From positions 1 through 37,214 of the forward strand of contig JADGQW010000004.1 in the NCBI GenBank assembly GCA_017881505.1: a stretch of 37,214 bases of DNA. Direction: 5' to 3'. The stretch comes from Gemmatimonadales bacterium (lineage in GTDB: Bacteria; Gemmatimonadota; Gemmatimonadetes; Gemmatimonadales; JACORV01). The notes beneath the pieces were generated by a model. That model saw nothing but the letters and a program-made list of their open reading frames with translations, ran no database searches and had not been told where the DNA came from. Positions 1 to 8,336 of the stretch are shown here, one piece after another (the stretch's first letter is position 1; each line of letters begins with the position of its first letter). The translations under genes and the position numbers were made by a program.

Positions 1-1025
1 TCGCCCTCCAGCCGGTGACCGATGCGCAGGTCGTCGCCATCCGCGGCGGCATCGAGCAGAACAACCAGGACGCGGTGATCCTGGAGCGCGTCCCCCGGGT
101 CGCGATCTACTCGCCTCCCTTCGCCGCGCCCTGGGACGATGCGGTGACGATGGCGCTCCAGTACGCGGAGATCCCCTTCACGAAGATCTGGGACGCTGAC
201 GTGATGGGGGGGCGGCTGCACGACTTCGACTGGCTGCACCTGCACCACGAGGACTTCACCGGCCAGTACTCGAAGTTCTACCTCAACTACTCCGGCGCCA
301 CCTGGCTCGCCGAGATGGTGAACGCCAACCAGGCGATGGCGCGCCGCCTCGGGTTCCCCCACGTCCCGGCGCTCAAGAAGGCCGTGGCGCGGCACATCCG
401 CGACTACGTGGACCAGGGGGGGTTCCTCTTCGCGATGTGCCTGGCGACGGAGACGCTGGAGCTGGCCCTCGCCGCCCACGACGTGGACATCGCCGCCGCC
501 TTCGCCGACGGGTCGCCGATGGATGCCGACGCCTCCGCGCGGATGGACTGGTCCGCGGCGATGGCCTGCCGCGACGCGCAGCTCGAGACGGCGCCCGCCA
601 TCCCCGCCTTCTCCGACATCGACGGCCACCAGGTGGACTACCCCGGCCGCCGGCAGCCCCTCGGCGCCTTCGAGCTGTTCAACTTCAGCGCCAAGATCGA
701 CCCGGTGCCGGCGATGCTGGTCCAGTGCCACCGGCAGGTGATCCCCGACTTCTACGGCCTGACGACGAGCTTCACCCGTCGCACCCTGAAGCACAGCGTC
801 ACCATCCTCGCCGAGGAGCCGGGCGCGCCGTGGGTCAAGTACATCCACGGCGACGTGGGGCGCGGGACGTGGACCTACTTCGGCGGCCACGACCCCGAGG
901 ACCCGCAGCATCAGGTCGGCGACCCGCCCACCGACCTGTCCCTGCATCCGACCTCGCCGGGGTACCGGCTGATCCTCAACAACGTCCTCTTCCCCGCGGC
1001 GCGGAAGCGGGAGCTCAAGACGTGA
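1..1025 (+). CDS. 'Asparagine synthetase B'-type protein, C-terminal part (5' truncated)
   Basis: The reading frame is open to the left edge, so the true start lies outside the window; an in-frame GTG at 15 is probably internal. The visible 340 residues match, by memory of the family, the proteins annotated 'asparagine synthetase B' in Bacteroidetes and Gemmatimonadetes. The segment GGFLFAMCLATETLELALAA looks like a nucleophile-elbow region around a Cys, as in glutamine-amidotransferase/ThuA-like alpha/beta folds. A HHED motif and a WTYFGGHDPEDP motif near the C-terminus are also distinctive. No ATP-pyrophosphatase domain of a true asparagine synthetase is visible, so the enzymatic activity is unproven. 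Its stop overlaps the GTG start of the following helicase gene by four bases, so the two are probably translated together. Confidence 0.6.
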   Translation, partial: ALQPVTDAQVVAIRGGIEQNNQDAVILERVPRVAIYSPPFAAPWDDAVTMALQYAEIPFTKIWDADVMGGRLHDFDWLHLHHEDFTGQYSKFYLNYSGATWLAEMVNANQAMARRLGFPHVPALKKAVARHIRDYVDQGGFLFAMCLATETLELALAAHDVDIAAAFADGSPMDADASARMDWSAAMACRDAQLETAPAIPAFSDIDGHQVDYPGRRQPLGAFELFNFSAKIDPVPAMLVQCHRQVIPDFYGLTTSFTRRTLKHSVTILAEEPGAPWVKYIHGDVGRGTWTYFGGHDPEDPQHQVGDPPTDLSLHPTSPGYRLILNNVLFPAARKRELKT

Positions 1026-3544
1026 GCGGCGCGCGGCTGGCCGACGGGGCCCGCGAGACCATCGCGCGCGCGGTCGCCGAGGCGGGGGGCCGTGAGGTGG
1101 CGTTCGTCGCGGACGTGGACGCCGACGGCACCGTGACGGCGGCGGAGGTCGTCGCGCGCGGCACCGCGGAGATGGTGCTGGCCCTCCCGGGGGCGGCGGG
1201 GCGCGGGCAGATGGCGCTCCACAACCATCCGAGCGGCGTGCTCGAGCCCTCGGGTGCGGACCTCGACGTGGCGGTGCGCCTCCACGACGCGGGCGTCGGC
1301 TTCGGCATCGTGAACAACGAGGCGACGGCGCTCTACGTCGTCGTCGAGGTCCCGAAGCCGCGCGAGACGGAGCCGATAGACCCCGTCGCCACCGCCAACC
1401 TGCTGCGGCCGACGGGGCGGGTGGCGCGCCTCCTCGGCACCCCGGAGGACCGGCCCTCGCAGCGCGACATGGCCGCCTACGTCGCCGACACCTACAACGA
1501 AGGGGGCGTCGCGCTCCTCGAGGCGGGGACGGGCGTCGGGAAGTCGTTCGCGTACCTGGTCCCGGCGATCCTCTGGGCGGTGAAGAACGGGGAGCGCACC
1601 GTCGTCTCCACCAACACCATCAACCTCCAGGAACAGCTCGTCGGCACCGATCTGCCGATCCTGGCGAAGGCCCTCGGCACCGCCGACCGGCCGGTGCGCT
1701 TCGCCCTCCTCAAGGGGTGGCGGAACTACCTCTGCCTCGCGCGGCTGCAGCAGGCGCAGGGCGGCGTCGGCACCCTCCTCGAGCCGGAGCGCCGCGACGA
1801 GCTGGAGGCCGTGGCCGCCTGGGCGAAGACCACCACCGACGGCAGCCTCTCCACCCTCGCGTTCGAGCCGAGCGACGAGGTGTGGGACGAGGTCGCCGCC
1901 GAGTCGGACCTCTGCACCCGCCTCCGCTGCCCGCATTTCAACGCCTGCTTCGTCTTCGCGGCGCGGCGGCGCGCCGCCGACGCCGACATCGTCGTGGTGA
2001 ACCACCACCTCCTGGCGAGCGACCTGGCCGTGCGGCAGGCGCAGGGGAACTGGGAGGACGCGGCCGTTCTCCCCCCGTACCGCCGGCTGGTGCTCGACGA
2101 GGGGCACCACCTCGAGGACACCGCCGCCGACCACCTCGGCAAGCAGGCCACCTCGCGGGGGGTGGAGCGGCTCCTGGGCCGACTCGAGCGCGGGAACCGC
2201 GGCGTGCTCCCGGCGCTCCGCGCGGCGCTCGCCGACGTGGACGACCTGGCGCGCGAGGACGCGCTGGCGATCATCCGCGAGCGGCTCCAGCCGGGTCTCG
2301 CCGAGGCGCGGCGCGCGGCCGAGCAGATCTTCCGCCTCCTCGAGGCGCACCTCGCCGGCCAGCCCGAGAACGTCCTCCGCCTCACCGACGCCTTCGCCGA
2401 CGGGCCCGTGTGGGCCGCCGGCCTGGGGGACGCCCTCACCAACCTCGGCTTCACCTTCGGCCGCGTGCGCGACGCGGTGGTGGCGCTCATCGAGCGGCTC
2501 ACCCGCGACACGCCGCCGGGTGACCGGCTCGCCCAGCTTCTCGCCGAGCTGCGGGGGATCGCCGGGCGCCTCGACGCCGCGCGCGACGCCGTCGCCACGG
2601 CGCTGAAGCCGCCGCCCAACGCGCCGCCGCTGGTGCGGTGGCTGGAGCGGCGGGGCGGGGCGCACATCGCGCTCGCCGCGATGCCCCTCGAGCTCGCCCC
2701 CCTCCTCAAGCAGATCCTCTTTGACCGGGTGGACACGGTGGTGGTGACGAGCGCCACGCTGGCCGTGGGGGGGGAGTTCGGCTTCCTCACCGGGCGCCTC
2801 GGCCTCGACCTGCCGCTGGTGCGGCCGGGGCCGCGGGAGGTGCTCCCCTCGCCCTTCAACTTCCGCGACCAGTGCCTCTTCCTCGTCCCCGACGATCTCC
2901 CCGAGCCGCGCGGCGACGCCGAGGGGCACGCGGGCGCCACGGTGGACGTGGTCTGCGACGTGGCGCGGGCCTCTGACGGAGGGCTCTTCGTCCTCTTCAC
3001 GAGCCACCGCGCCCTGCGCGCGACGGCGGCGGCCCTCCGCGCGCGAGCCGACGTGGCGGGGCGCTGGCCCCTCCTCGTCCAGGGGGAGCAGCCGCGCGAC
3101 CTCCTCCTCCGCCGCTTCCGGAGCGCCGGCTCGGCGATCCTCCTCGGCACCGACTCCTTCTGGGAGGGGGTGGACGTGCCGGGCACCGCGCTCCGCGCCC
3201 TCGTCATCGCGAAGCTGCCGTTCCGCGTGCCGAGCGAGCCGGTGACCGCCGCGCGGCTCGAGATGATCGAGGCGCAGGGGGGCGATCCCTTCAACGACTA
3301 CCTCGTTCCCCTCGCCGCCCTCAAGTTGAAGCAGGGGTTCGGGCGGCTCATCCGCTCGCGCACCGACGTCGGGGTCATCGTCCTCCTCGACCGCCGGGTG
3401 CTCACCAAGCGATACGGCGCGGCGCTGCTCACCGGGCTGCCGCCGGCCGAGCGGAGGGTGGGGCCGTGGGGCGTGCTGAGGGAAGCGATGGGGGAGTTCT
3501 TCGCGCTCCACGGCATCGGTGAGCCGGTCGGGGAGACGGACTGA
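1022..3544 (+). CDS. DinG/XPD-type Fe-S DNA helicase with N-terminal RadC-like JAMM domain
   Basis: 840 residues from GTG 1022, chosen because it overlaps the upstream stop (GTGA) and gives a compact N-terminal domain. Residues about 1-115 form a JAB/MPN (RadC-like) domain: H67-N-H69-P-S-G, then S77 and D80, which is the exact H-x-H-x7-S-x2-D zinc pattern of JAMM proteins. The rest is a superfamily 2 DinG/XPD helicase: Walker A GTGVGKS at 169-175, DEAH-like box DEGHH at 359-363, four cysteines C238, C298, C303 and C309 placed as in the XPD/DinG [4Fe-4S] domain, and motif VI QGFGRLIRSR from 771. Such helicases unwind DNA 5' to 3' and resolve R-loops, D-loops and G-quadruplexes. The fusion of a RadC-like metalloprotein domain to the helicase is unusual; the JAMM part could be catalytic or a DNA/protein-binding module. 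Confidence 0.9.
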   Translation: MSGARLADGARETIARAVAEAGGREVAFVADVDADGTVTAAEVVARGTAEMVLALPGAAGRGQMALHNHPSGVLEPSGADLDVAVRLHDAGVGFGIVNNEATALYVVVEVPKPRETEPIDPVATANLLRPTGRVARLLGTPEDRPSQRDMAAYVADTYNEGGVALLEAGTGVGKSFAYLVPAILWAVKNGERTVVSTNTINLQEQLVGTDLPILAKALGTADRPVRFALLKGWRNYLCLARLQQAQGGVGTLLEPERRDELEAVAAWAKTTTDGSLSTLAFEPSDEVWDEVAAESDLCTRLRCPHFNACFVFAARRRAADADIVVVNHHLLASDLAVRQAQGNWEDAAVLPPYRRLVLDEGHHLEDTAADHLGKQATSRGVERLLGRLERGNRGVLPALRAALADVDDLAREDALAIIRERLQPGLAEARRAAEQIFRLLEAHLAGQPENVLRLTDAFADGPVWAAGLGDALTNLGFTFGRVRDAVVALIERLTRDTPPGDRLAQLLAELRGIAGRLDAARDAVATALKPPPNAPPLVRWLERRGGAHIALAAMPLELAPLLKQILFDRVDTVVVTSATLAVGGEFGFLTGRLGLDLPLVRPGPREVLPSPFNFRDQCLFLVPDDLPEPRGDAEGHAGATVDVVCDVARASDGGLFVLFTSHRALRATAAALRARADVAGRWPLLVQGEQPRDLLLRRFRSAGSAILLGTDSFWEGVDVPGTALRALVIAKLPFRVPSEPVTAARLEMIEAQGGDPFNDYLVPLAALKLKQGFGRLIRSRTDVGVIVLLDRRVLTKRYGAALLTGLPPAERRVGPWGVLREAMGEFFALHGIGEPVGETD

Positions 3545-3546
3545 TG

Positions 3547-3653
3547 GGCGTGAGAGGGTGAGACGTGAGGGGTGAGACGTGAGGGGTGACGCGGTGAGCG
3601 CAGTGGCAATCTGATGGCTGACGGCTGATGGCTGACGGCTGATGGCTGACGGC
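3547..3653 (+). repeat. Intergenic word-like repeats, including 3 perfect tandem 14-mers
   Basis: The gap after the helicase is built from short repeated words. It begins with GGCGTGAGAGGGTGAGA (3547-3563), followed by variants of GTGAGGGGTGAGAC. The unit TGATGGCTGACGGC then occurs three times in perfect tandem at 3612-3625, 3626-3639 and 3640-3653. The first 17-mer recurs exactly at 31075-31091, and words like the second recur in reverse orientation at 22131-22153. No coding sense is evident. Confidence 0.85.
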
Positions 3654-3662
3654 GGAGGCTGA

Positions 3663-4292
3663 GTGCGGATCCCAAGGCCCGGCAAGATCGTCTGCGTGGG
3701 GCGCAACTACGTCGAGCACGCCAAGGAGCTGGGGAACGACGTCCCCGAACGGCCGCTCCTCTTCCTCAAGCCGCCGTCCGCGCTCCTCGGCGACGGCGAG
3801 ACGATCGTGCTCCCGGCGGCATCCTCCCAGGTGGAGCACGAAGGGGAGATCGGGGTCGTGATCGGCCGCGCGCTGCGGAACGCCGACGAGCGGGCGGCGC
3901 GCGAGGCGGTCGGCGGCATCACCTGCGTGAACGACGTCACCGCGCGCGACCTCCAGAAGACCGACGGGCAGTGGACCCGCGCCAAGGGGTTCGACACCTT
4001 CTGCCCCGCGGGTCCGGTGGTCTGGACGCCGCCCCCCGACTTCGACCTCCGCCTCCTGCGGATCTTCTGCCGGGTCAACGGGACGGTGCGCCAGGCGGGC
4101 AAGGCCGCGGACATGGTGTTCAGCATCCCGGCGCTGTTGTCGTACATCTCGCAGGTGATGACGCTGGAGCCGGGGGACCTCGTCTCCACGGGCACGCCGG
4201 CGGGCGTGGGGCCCCTCGTGGCGGGCGACGTGGTCGAGATCGAGATCCCGGGCGTCGGCGTGCTGCGGAACCCCGTGGCGTCAGCGGTCTAG
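3663..4292 (+). CDS. Fumarylacetoacetate hydrolase (FAH) family protein
   Basis: 209 residues from GTG 3663, starting RIPRPGKIVCVGRNYVEHAKE, the usual N-terminus of short single-domain FAH proteins. The metal-binding region is visible as VEHEGEIGVVIGR (two acidic ligands), followed by the conserved TCVNDVTARDLQ with the third acidic residue, and the C-terminal STGTPAGVGPL loop. Members hydrolyse or decarboxylate 2-oxo/beta-diketo acids in aromatic or amino-acid breakdown; acylpyruvases and oxaloacetate decarboxylases belong here too, so the substrate cannot be named. The length is normal for the short form. It lies between two unrelated genes, with a repeat array immediately upstream that leaves little room for an ordinary ribosome-binding site. 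Confidence 0.88.
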   Translation: MRIPRPGKIVCVGRNYVEHAKELGNDVPERPLLFLKPPSALLGDGETIVLPAASSQVEHEGEIGVVIGRALRNADERAAREAVGGITCVNDVTARDLQKTDGQWTRAKGFDTFCPAGPVVWTPPPDFDLRLLRIFCRVNGTVRQAGKAADMVFSIPALLSYISQVMTLEPGDLVSTGTPAGVGPLVAGDVVEIEIPGVGVLRNPVASAV

Positions 4293-4326
4293 TAGTAATA
4301 AGGAAAGGCGGCTTCCAGGGTAGATT

Positions 4327-4348
4327 CCGGACGGACAACGTCGTCCGG
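4327..4348. other. Hairpin upstream of the aminotransferase
   Basis: CCGGACGG pairs with TCGTCCGG across a six-base loop (8 bp, one G-U). It sits between the FAH stop and the aminotransferase start. No T-run follows, so it could be a weak terminator or a leader structure; function is not established. Confidence 0.4.
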
Positions 4349-4388
4349 TGTCCATCGTCCAACAGTCGTGCGGGGAGGTACAGCCAGG

Positions 4389-5561
4389 GTGAAGCCGCGG
4401 ATCGCCGACCGGGTGGGGCAGCTGCCGGGATATCCCCTGGCCAGGATCCCGCAGCGGAAGCGGGAGCTGATCGCCAAGGGGATGGACCTGATCGACCTGG
4501 GCGCCGGCGATGACAACATCGCGCCGCCCGCCGTGGCGGTGCAGGCCCTCGAGGAGGCGCTCCGCGATCCCGCGATGAGCCGCTACGGGTTCCAGCTCGG
4601 CCTCCCGGCGTTCCGCCAGGCGGTGAGCCGCTACCACCGGCGCCGGTTCGGCCACGAGTTCGACCCGATGGCGGAGGTCCTCCCCCTCCTCGGCTCGAAG
4701 GAGGGGCTCGCGCACCTCGCGCTCGCCACCTGCAACCCCGGCGACGTGGCCATCGTGCCCGAGCCCGGCTACCAGTGCTACGTCGGCGGCGCGATCGGCG
4801 CCGGCGCCGACGTGCACTTCTACCCGCTCACCCCGCGCACCGACTTCCTCGTGGAGCTGGGGGAGCTGCCGAAGGACGTGCTGCGCCGCACCCGCCTCGC
4901 GTTCCTCAACTACCCGAACAATCCGACCGCCGCCGTCGCGCCGCGCGATTACCTGGAGCGCACGGTGGCGATCTGCCGCGAGTACGGCATCACGCTCGCC
5001 TACGACAACCCGTACGTGGAGATCACCTTCGACGGCTACCGGGCGCCGAGCATCTTCGAGATCGAGGGGGCACGCGAGGTGGCGCTCGAGTTCCACTCGG
5101 TGTCGAAGTCGTTCACGCTCACCGGGTGGCGCCTCGGCTGGGTCGTGGGAAGCGCCGAGCTCATCAAGGCGCTCACCACCGTGAAGTCGTACTACGACAC
5201 CGGCCCCTTCCTCGCCGTGCAGCACGCCGGCGCGGCCGTCCTCGACTGCGCCGAGTCCATCGTGGCGCCGGTGGTGGCGCGCTACCAGGCGCGGCGCGAC
5301 ACGGCGGTGGCGGCGCTGCGCACGGCGGGCTTCGACGTGCCGGTGCCGAAGGCCACGCTCTACCTGTGGATCCCGCTCCCCGAGGGGGTCTCCTCGGCGA
5401 AGTTCCAGACGACGGCGATGGAAGAGGAGGGGGTCGTGGTCCTCGGCGGCCACTCCTTCGGCGCCTCGGCCGACGGCTTCTTCCGGATCGCCCTCACCGC
5501 GCCGGAAGCGCGACTCGAGGAGGCCGCCACGCGGCTCGGGAAGGTGCTTGCGCGCTCCTGA
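4389..5561 (+). CDS. Class I/II PLP aminotransferase, LL-diaminopimelate aminotransferase-like
   Basis: 390 residues from GTG 4389, preferred over an in-frame GTG at 4368 because GGGGAGG (4372-4378) lies ten bases upstream. Fold-type I aminotransferase motifs are present: the N-terminal substrate segment YPLARIPQRKRELIAKG, LNYPNNPTAAV (the NP-x-NPT-like PLP-contact motif), AYDNPYVEITFDG, and SVSKSFTLTGWRLGW with K240 as the expected Schiff-base lysine. The overall pattern is closest to DapL-type LL-diaminopimelate aminotransferases, which convert tetrahydrodipicolinate to LL-DAP for lysine and cell wall, but alanine or aspartate aminotransferases of the same clade look similar. No other lysine-pathway gene is adjacent. 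Its end overlaps the start of the next gene by 14 bases. Confidence 0.85.
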   Translation: MKPRIADRVGQLPGYPLARIPQRKRELIAKGMDLIDLGAGDDNIAPPAVAVQALEEALRDPAMSRYGFQLGLPAFRQAVSRYHRRRFGHEFDPMAEVLPLLGSKEGLAHLALATCNPGDVAIVPEPGYQCYVGGAIGAGADVHFYPLTPRTDFLVELGELPKDVLRRTRLAFLNYPNNPTAAVAPRDYLERTVAICREYGITLAYDNPYVEITFDGYRAPSIFEIEGAREVALEFHSVSKSFTLTGWRLGWVVGSAELIKALTTVKSYYDTGPFLAVQHAGAAVLDCAESIVAPVVARYQARRDTAVAALRTAGFDVPVPKATLYLWIPLPEGVSSAKFQTTAMEEEGVVVLGGHSFGASADGFFRIALTAPEARLEEAATRLGKVLARS

Positions 5562-6420
5562 GGGGCGCTTCGTCTTCCCCCGGACGCCGTCCGGGTGGTC
5601 GCCGCGCTGGACCGTGGTCTCGGTGCTGGCGCACGCCGTCGTGCTCGCCATCTGGGTGACGTCGAACGCTCCCCGCGCGGTGCCGATGACGGGGCGGGCG
5701 CCGATCCTCCTCCTCAACGTGCCTGCCGAGGAGCATTACCGTCCCGTGCTTCCGGCGCTCCGCCCGGCGCCGCCTCCCCCGGTGGACCGCTACCGGCCGC
5801 TGGTGCTGGGGCGCGGCGTCTCCCCGCTGCTCGACACGCTGTCGCGCCTCCCCGCGGGCAAGCGCCGCGACAGCACGGGCACCGGCGCCGGGAACCTCGC
5901 CGGGGGCGGCGTCCCGGGAGGCACCGGGCGGCGCACCCTCGCCGACCTCGGCCCCGCGTACGGGAACGGGGAGCTGTGGGTGCCGCCGATGTACCTCGCC
6001 CCCGACGGCGGCCGCCCGATCCGGATGGACTCGGTCGTCGCCACGCGGATGCTCGCCCTCGCGGACTCCATCGAGCAGCATCCCTCCGAGGACCCGAACG
6101 CCAACCCGTACGTCTCCCGCGGCTGGACGTTCCGGCGGAACGGGAAGACCTACGGCTGGGACGCGGCGGGCCTCCACCTCGGGAACTTCACGATCCCCAA
6201 CGTCGTCCTGGCGTTCCTCTCCTTCCCGCAGGGGAACATCGACCAGGCGCGGGCCAACAACGCGCTGATGGCGATGCGCGCGGACATCATGCGCGCGGCG
6301 GCGCGGGCGCAGGCGGAATCGGACTTCCGGCAGGCGGTGCGGGAGATCCGCGCGCGGAAGCAGAAGGAGCGGGACCTCCAGCAGGCGCGGGACTCGGCTC
6401 GTGCGCGGCTGACGCCGTGA
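5548..6420 (+). CDS. TonB-like single-pass membrane protein of unknown function
   Basis: 290 residues if read from TTG 5548, inside the end of the aminotransferase; no ATG or GTG in this frame lies early enough to include the membrane helix. Residues about 17-36 (WTVVSVLAHAVVLAIWVTS) form one N-terminal transmembrane helix preceded by basic residues. A proline-rich stretch follows (ALRPAPPPPVDRY), as in TonB-type proteins that span the periplasm. The middle is Gly/Arg-rich, and the last 50 residues are charged and predicted by eye to be a coiled coil (from ARAQAESDFRQAV to the end). No TonB C-terminal beta-domain is recognisable. The periplasmic location is inferred from the anchor; the role is unknown. 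Confidence 0.7.
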   Translation: MRAPEGRFVFPRTPSGWSPRWTVVSVLAHAVVLAIWVTSNAPRAVPMTGRAPILLLNVPAEEHYRPVLPALRPAPPPPVDRYRPLVLGRGVSPLLDTLSRLPAGKRRDSTGTGAGNLAGGGVPGGTGRRTLADLGPAYGNGELWVPPMYLAPDGGRPIRMDSVVATRMLALADSIEQHPSEDPNANPYVSRGWTFRRNGKTYGWDAAGLHLGNFTIPNVVLAFLSFPQGNIDQARANNALMAMRADIMRAAARAQAESDFRQAVREIRARKQKERDLQQARDSARARLTP

Positions 6421-6851
6421 GCTCCGGGAAGGTCGTGGACACCGACGAGACGGTCCTCATCGTCACCGGGTCGGAGATCGACGCGGAGATGAACGACCGC
6501 CCGGTCGCCTACCTGCTGAAGGAGGAGATCGACCGCCGCGGCGCGGGGCGCGCCTTCCGCCGGGCCGTCGTCGTCTCCGACACCTGGTACGCGCAGAACC
6601 GCATCTTCCACCTCTGCCCGACGGTGGCGATCGGCGGCCCCGGCGTGAACCGCCTCGCCGCGGCGTTCGTCGCCGAGCTGCCGATGCTGGTGCAGCGGGG
6701 CGACCGGATGTTCATCCAGGGGGCGTGGGACGGGGAGTCGAAGCGGGCCAGCCTGTGGGGCGCCGATCGCGACGCGACGGCGGAGGCGGTGGAACGGTTC
6801 ATGGGGGACGGGCTGTGCGCGCAGTTCCTGGAACAGGTGTGGAAGAACTAG
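6417..6851 (+). CDS. Small conserved-looking protein of unknown function
   Basis: 144 residues from GTG 6417, which overlaps the previous stop as GTGA, implying translational coupling to the TonB-like gene. The sequence begins SSGKVVDTDETVLIVTGSEI and continues as a soluble alpha/beta-type protein with the segments RRAVVVSDTWYAQN and TVAIGGPGVNRLAAAF. There is no signal peptide or membrane segment. The alternating hydrophobic strands and the GGPGVN loop suggest a small Rossmann-like domain, but I do not recognise the family. The codon usage and GC pattern are like the neighbours, which supports it being real. Confidence 0.65.
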   Translation: MSSGKVVDTDETVLIVTGSEIDAEMNDRPVAYLLKEEIDRRGAGRAFRRAVVVSDTWYAQNRIFHLCPTVAIGGPGVNRLAAAFVAELPMLVQRGDRMFIQGAWDGESKRASLWGADRDATAEAVERFMGDGLCAQFLEQVWKN

Positions 6852-6880
6852 AAGCCAGGAGCCAGGAGCCAGACGCCCAG
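6851..6880. repeat. GAAGCCAGGAGCCAG-type intergenic repeat
   Basis: The sequence GAAGCCAGGAGCCAGGAGCCAG holds a near-tandem 7-mer (AGCCAGG) between the converging small gene and gltX. Related words appear at 8275-8300 and 22108-22130. No terminator is visible here. Confidence 0.6.
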
Positions 6881-6885
6881 CGGAG

Positions 6886-8181
6886 CTAGCTCGACTGGAT
6901 CGCCGCCTCGAGTCGCGCCAACGCCGCGTCCTTTCCGATCAACACCAGCAGCTCATTCACCGCCTCGCTCACCGTCGCCCCCAGGAGGGCGACGCGCACC
7001 GGCTGCATCACCGCGCCGACCTTCATCCCCTTCGACTCGGCCAGCTGGCGGAGATGTGCGTCGAGGCCGGCGACGCTCCAGTCCGTCGTCCCGCGCAGCG
7101 AGTCCGCGACCAGGCGCAGCGCCGCCCGGTAGCCGTCCGGGTCCTTCGCAACGTAGGCCGCGGCCTTCTCGTCGGGCACGGCCGGGTCCAGCCCGGCGCG
7201 AACTCGCGAGCGGCTCACGACGTCCAGCGTGGTGCGGGCCCGCGGCAGGACCGCGGCGATCAGCTCGGCCGCGCGCTCGGGGGCGAGTCCCGGCAGCTCC
7301 GCGGCGAGCTGCGCGGCGAGGCGCGGCGCGCCGACGTGCCGCAGGTACTCGCCGTTCATCCACTCCAGCTTCTGCGTGTCGAAGACCGCCGACTTCTTCT
7401 GCACGCCCGCGAAGGTGAACGCCTCCACCAGCTCCGCCACGTCGAAGAAGAGCTCGCGGTCGCGGCCCGGGCTCCAGCCGAGGAGCGCGAGGAAGTTCAC
7501 CATCGCCTGCGGCAGGATCCCCTCGTGCTGGTAGTCGGCCACCGCCGTCGCGCCGTGGCGCTTGCTCAGCTTCTTGCCGTCGGCGCCGAGGATCATCGGC
7601 ACGTGGCCGAACACGGGCACCGGGACGCCGAAGGCGCGGTAGAGGAGGATCTGCTTCGGCGTGTTGGAGATGTGGTCGTCGCCGCGGAAGACGTGCGTGA
7701 TGCGCATCGCGATGTCGTCGGAGACCACCGCGAAGTTGTAGACGGGCGTGCGGTCGGCCCGCAGGATGATGAAGTCCTCGAGGTCCTTCCCGTGGAAGGT
7801 GATCGGCCCGTGGACCGCGTCCTCCCACGTCACTTCCTCGTGGTTCACCCTGAAGCGGATCGCGCCGTCGTCGAGGAACGCCTTCCCCTCGTCGAGGAGG
7901 CGCTGGGCGTCGGCCTGGTGCCGCGCGAGGCCCTCGGCCTGGAAGAGGGGGCCCTCGTCGTACGACAGGCCGAGCCAGCGCATCCCGTCGAGGATGACCT
8001 GCGTGAACTCGTCGGTGGAGCGCTGCTTGTCGGTGTCTTCGATGCGCAGGATGAACGCGGCGTCGGGCTCGCCGCCGAACCGGCGGGCGTGCTCGACGAA
8101 GAGCCAGTTGAAGAGCGCGGTGCGCGCGCCCCCGACGTGCAGGCTGCCGGTGGGGGAAGGGGCGAAACGGACGCGGATCAC
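6886..8181 (-). CDS. gltX: Glutamyl-tRNA synthetase
   Basis: 431 residues from ATG 8181. Class I synthetase signatures are clear: FAPSPTGSLHVGGARTALFNW at the N-terminus, containing the HIGH-type motif HVGG at 15-18; the glutamate-recognition region with FILRIEDTDKQRS; YNFAVVSDDIAMRITHVFRGDDHISNTPKQ; and the KMSKS-equivalent KKLSKRHG. The enzyme charges tRNA-Glu with glutamate. The C-terminal anticodon-binding domain ends at about residue 430, slightly shorter than the approximately 470 of E. coli. The start sits only three bases from the 3' end of tRNA-Ser(GCU), so the gene is probably co-transcribed with or directly downstream of that tRNA. Confidence 0.96.
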   Translation of the reverse strand: MIRVRFAPSPTGSLHVGGARTALFNWLFVEHARRFGGEPDAAFILRIEDTDKQRSTDEFTQVILDGMRWLGLSYDEGPLFQAEGLARHQADAQRLLDEGKAFLDDGAIRFRVNHEEVTWEDAVHGPITFHGKDLEDFIILRADRTPVYNFAVVSDDIAMRITHVFRGDDHISNTPKQILLYRAFGVPVPVFGHVPMILGADGKKLSKRHGATAVADYQHEGILPQAMVNFLALLGWSPGRDRELFFDVAELVEAFTFAGVQKKSAVFDTQKLEWMNGEYLRHVGAPRLAAQLAAELPGLAPERAAELIAAVLPRARTTLDVVSRSRVRAGLDPAVPDEKAAAYVAKDPDGYRAALRLVADSLRGTTDWSVAGLDAHLRQLAESKGMKVGAVMQPVRVALLGATVSEAVNELLVLIGKDAALARLEAAIQSS

Positions 8182-8183
8182 AG

Positions 8184-8274
8184 CGGAGTGGGAGGGATTC
8201 GAACCCTCGATACAGGTATTAGCCCGTATGACGGTTTAGCAAACCGTTGCCTTCAGCCTCTCGGCCACCACTCC
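8184..8274 (-). tRNA. tRNA-Ser(GCU)
   Basis: Read on the minus strand, GGAGTGG (8268-8274) pairs with CCACTCC (8185-8191) to form the acceptor stem, with G as discriminator (8184). The anticodon stem ACGGT/ACCGT encloses the loop TTGCTAA, giving anticodon GCT at 8238-8240, which reads AGC/AGU. The long variable arm and the T-loop GGTTCGAATCC are typical of tRNA-Ser. The 3' CCA is not encoded. Confidence 0.95.
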
Positions 8275-8336
8275 AGCAGCCAGTTGCCAGACGCCAAGAC
8301 GCCAAGGGGTCCAGCCGCCGCTGAGGGATAAACGTC

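Noticed and set aside
1022-1035. Identical 14-base start (GTGAGCGGCGCGCG) at 1022 and at 29807
   Set aside because: Both encode the same short start (V-S-G-A-R) in GC-rich sequence. Two copies of a common codon pattern do not indicate a shared element.
3612-3653. CRISPR-like array
   Set aside because: The 14-mer units are in direct tandem without spacers and no cas genes are near.
911-3706. Minus-strand open frame opposite the helicase, with SAISRQPSAVSHQ-like repeats at its N-terminus
   Set aside because: The repeats are only the translation of the intergenic TGATGGCTGACGGC array, and the rest is a shadow of the helicase gene.
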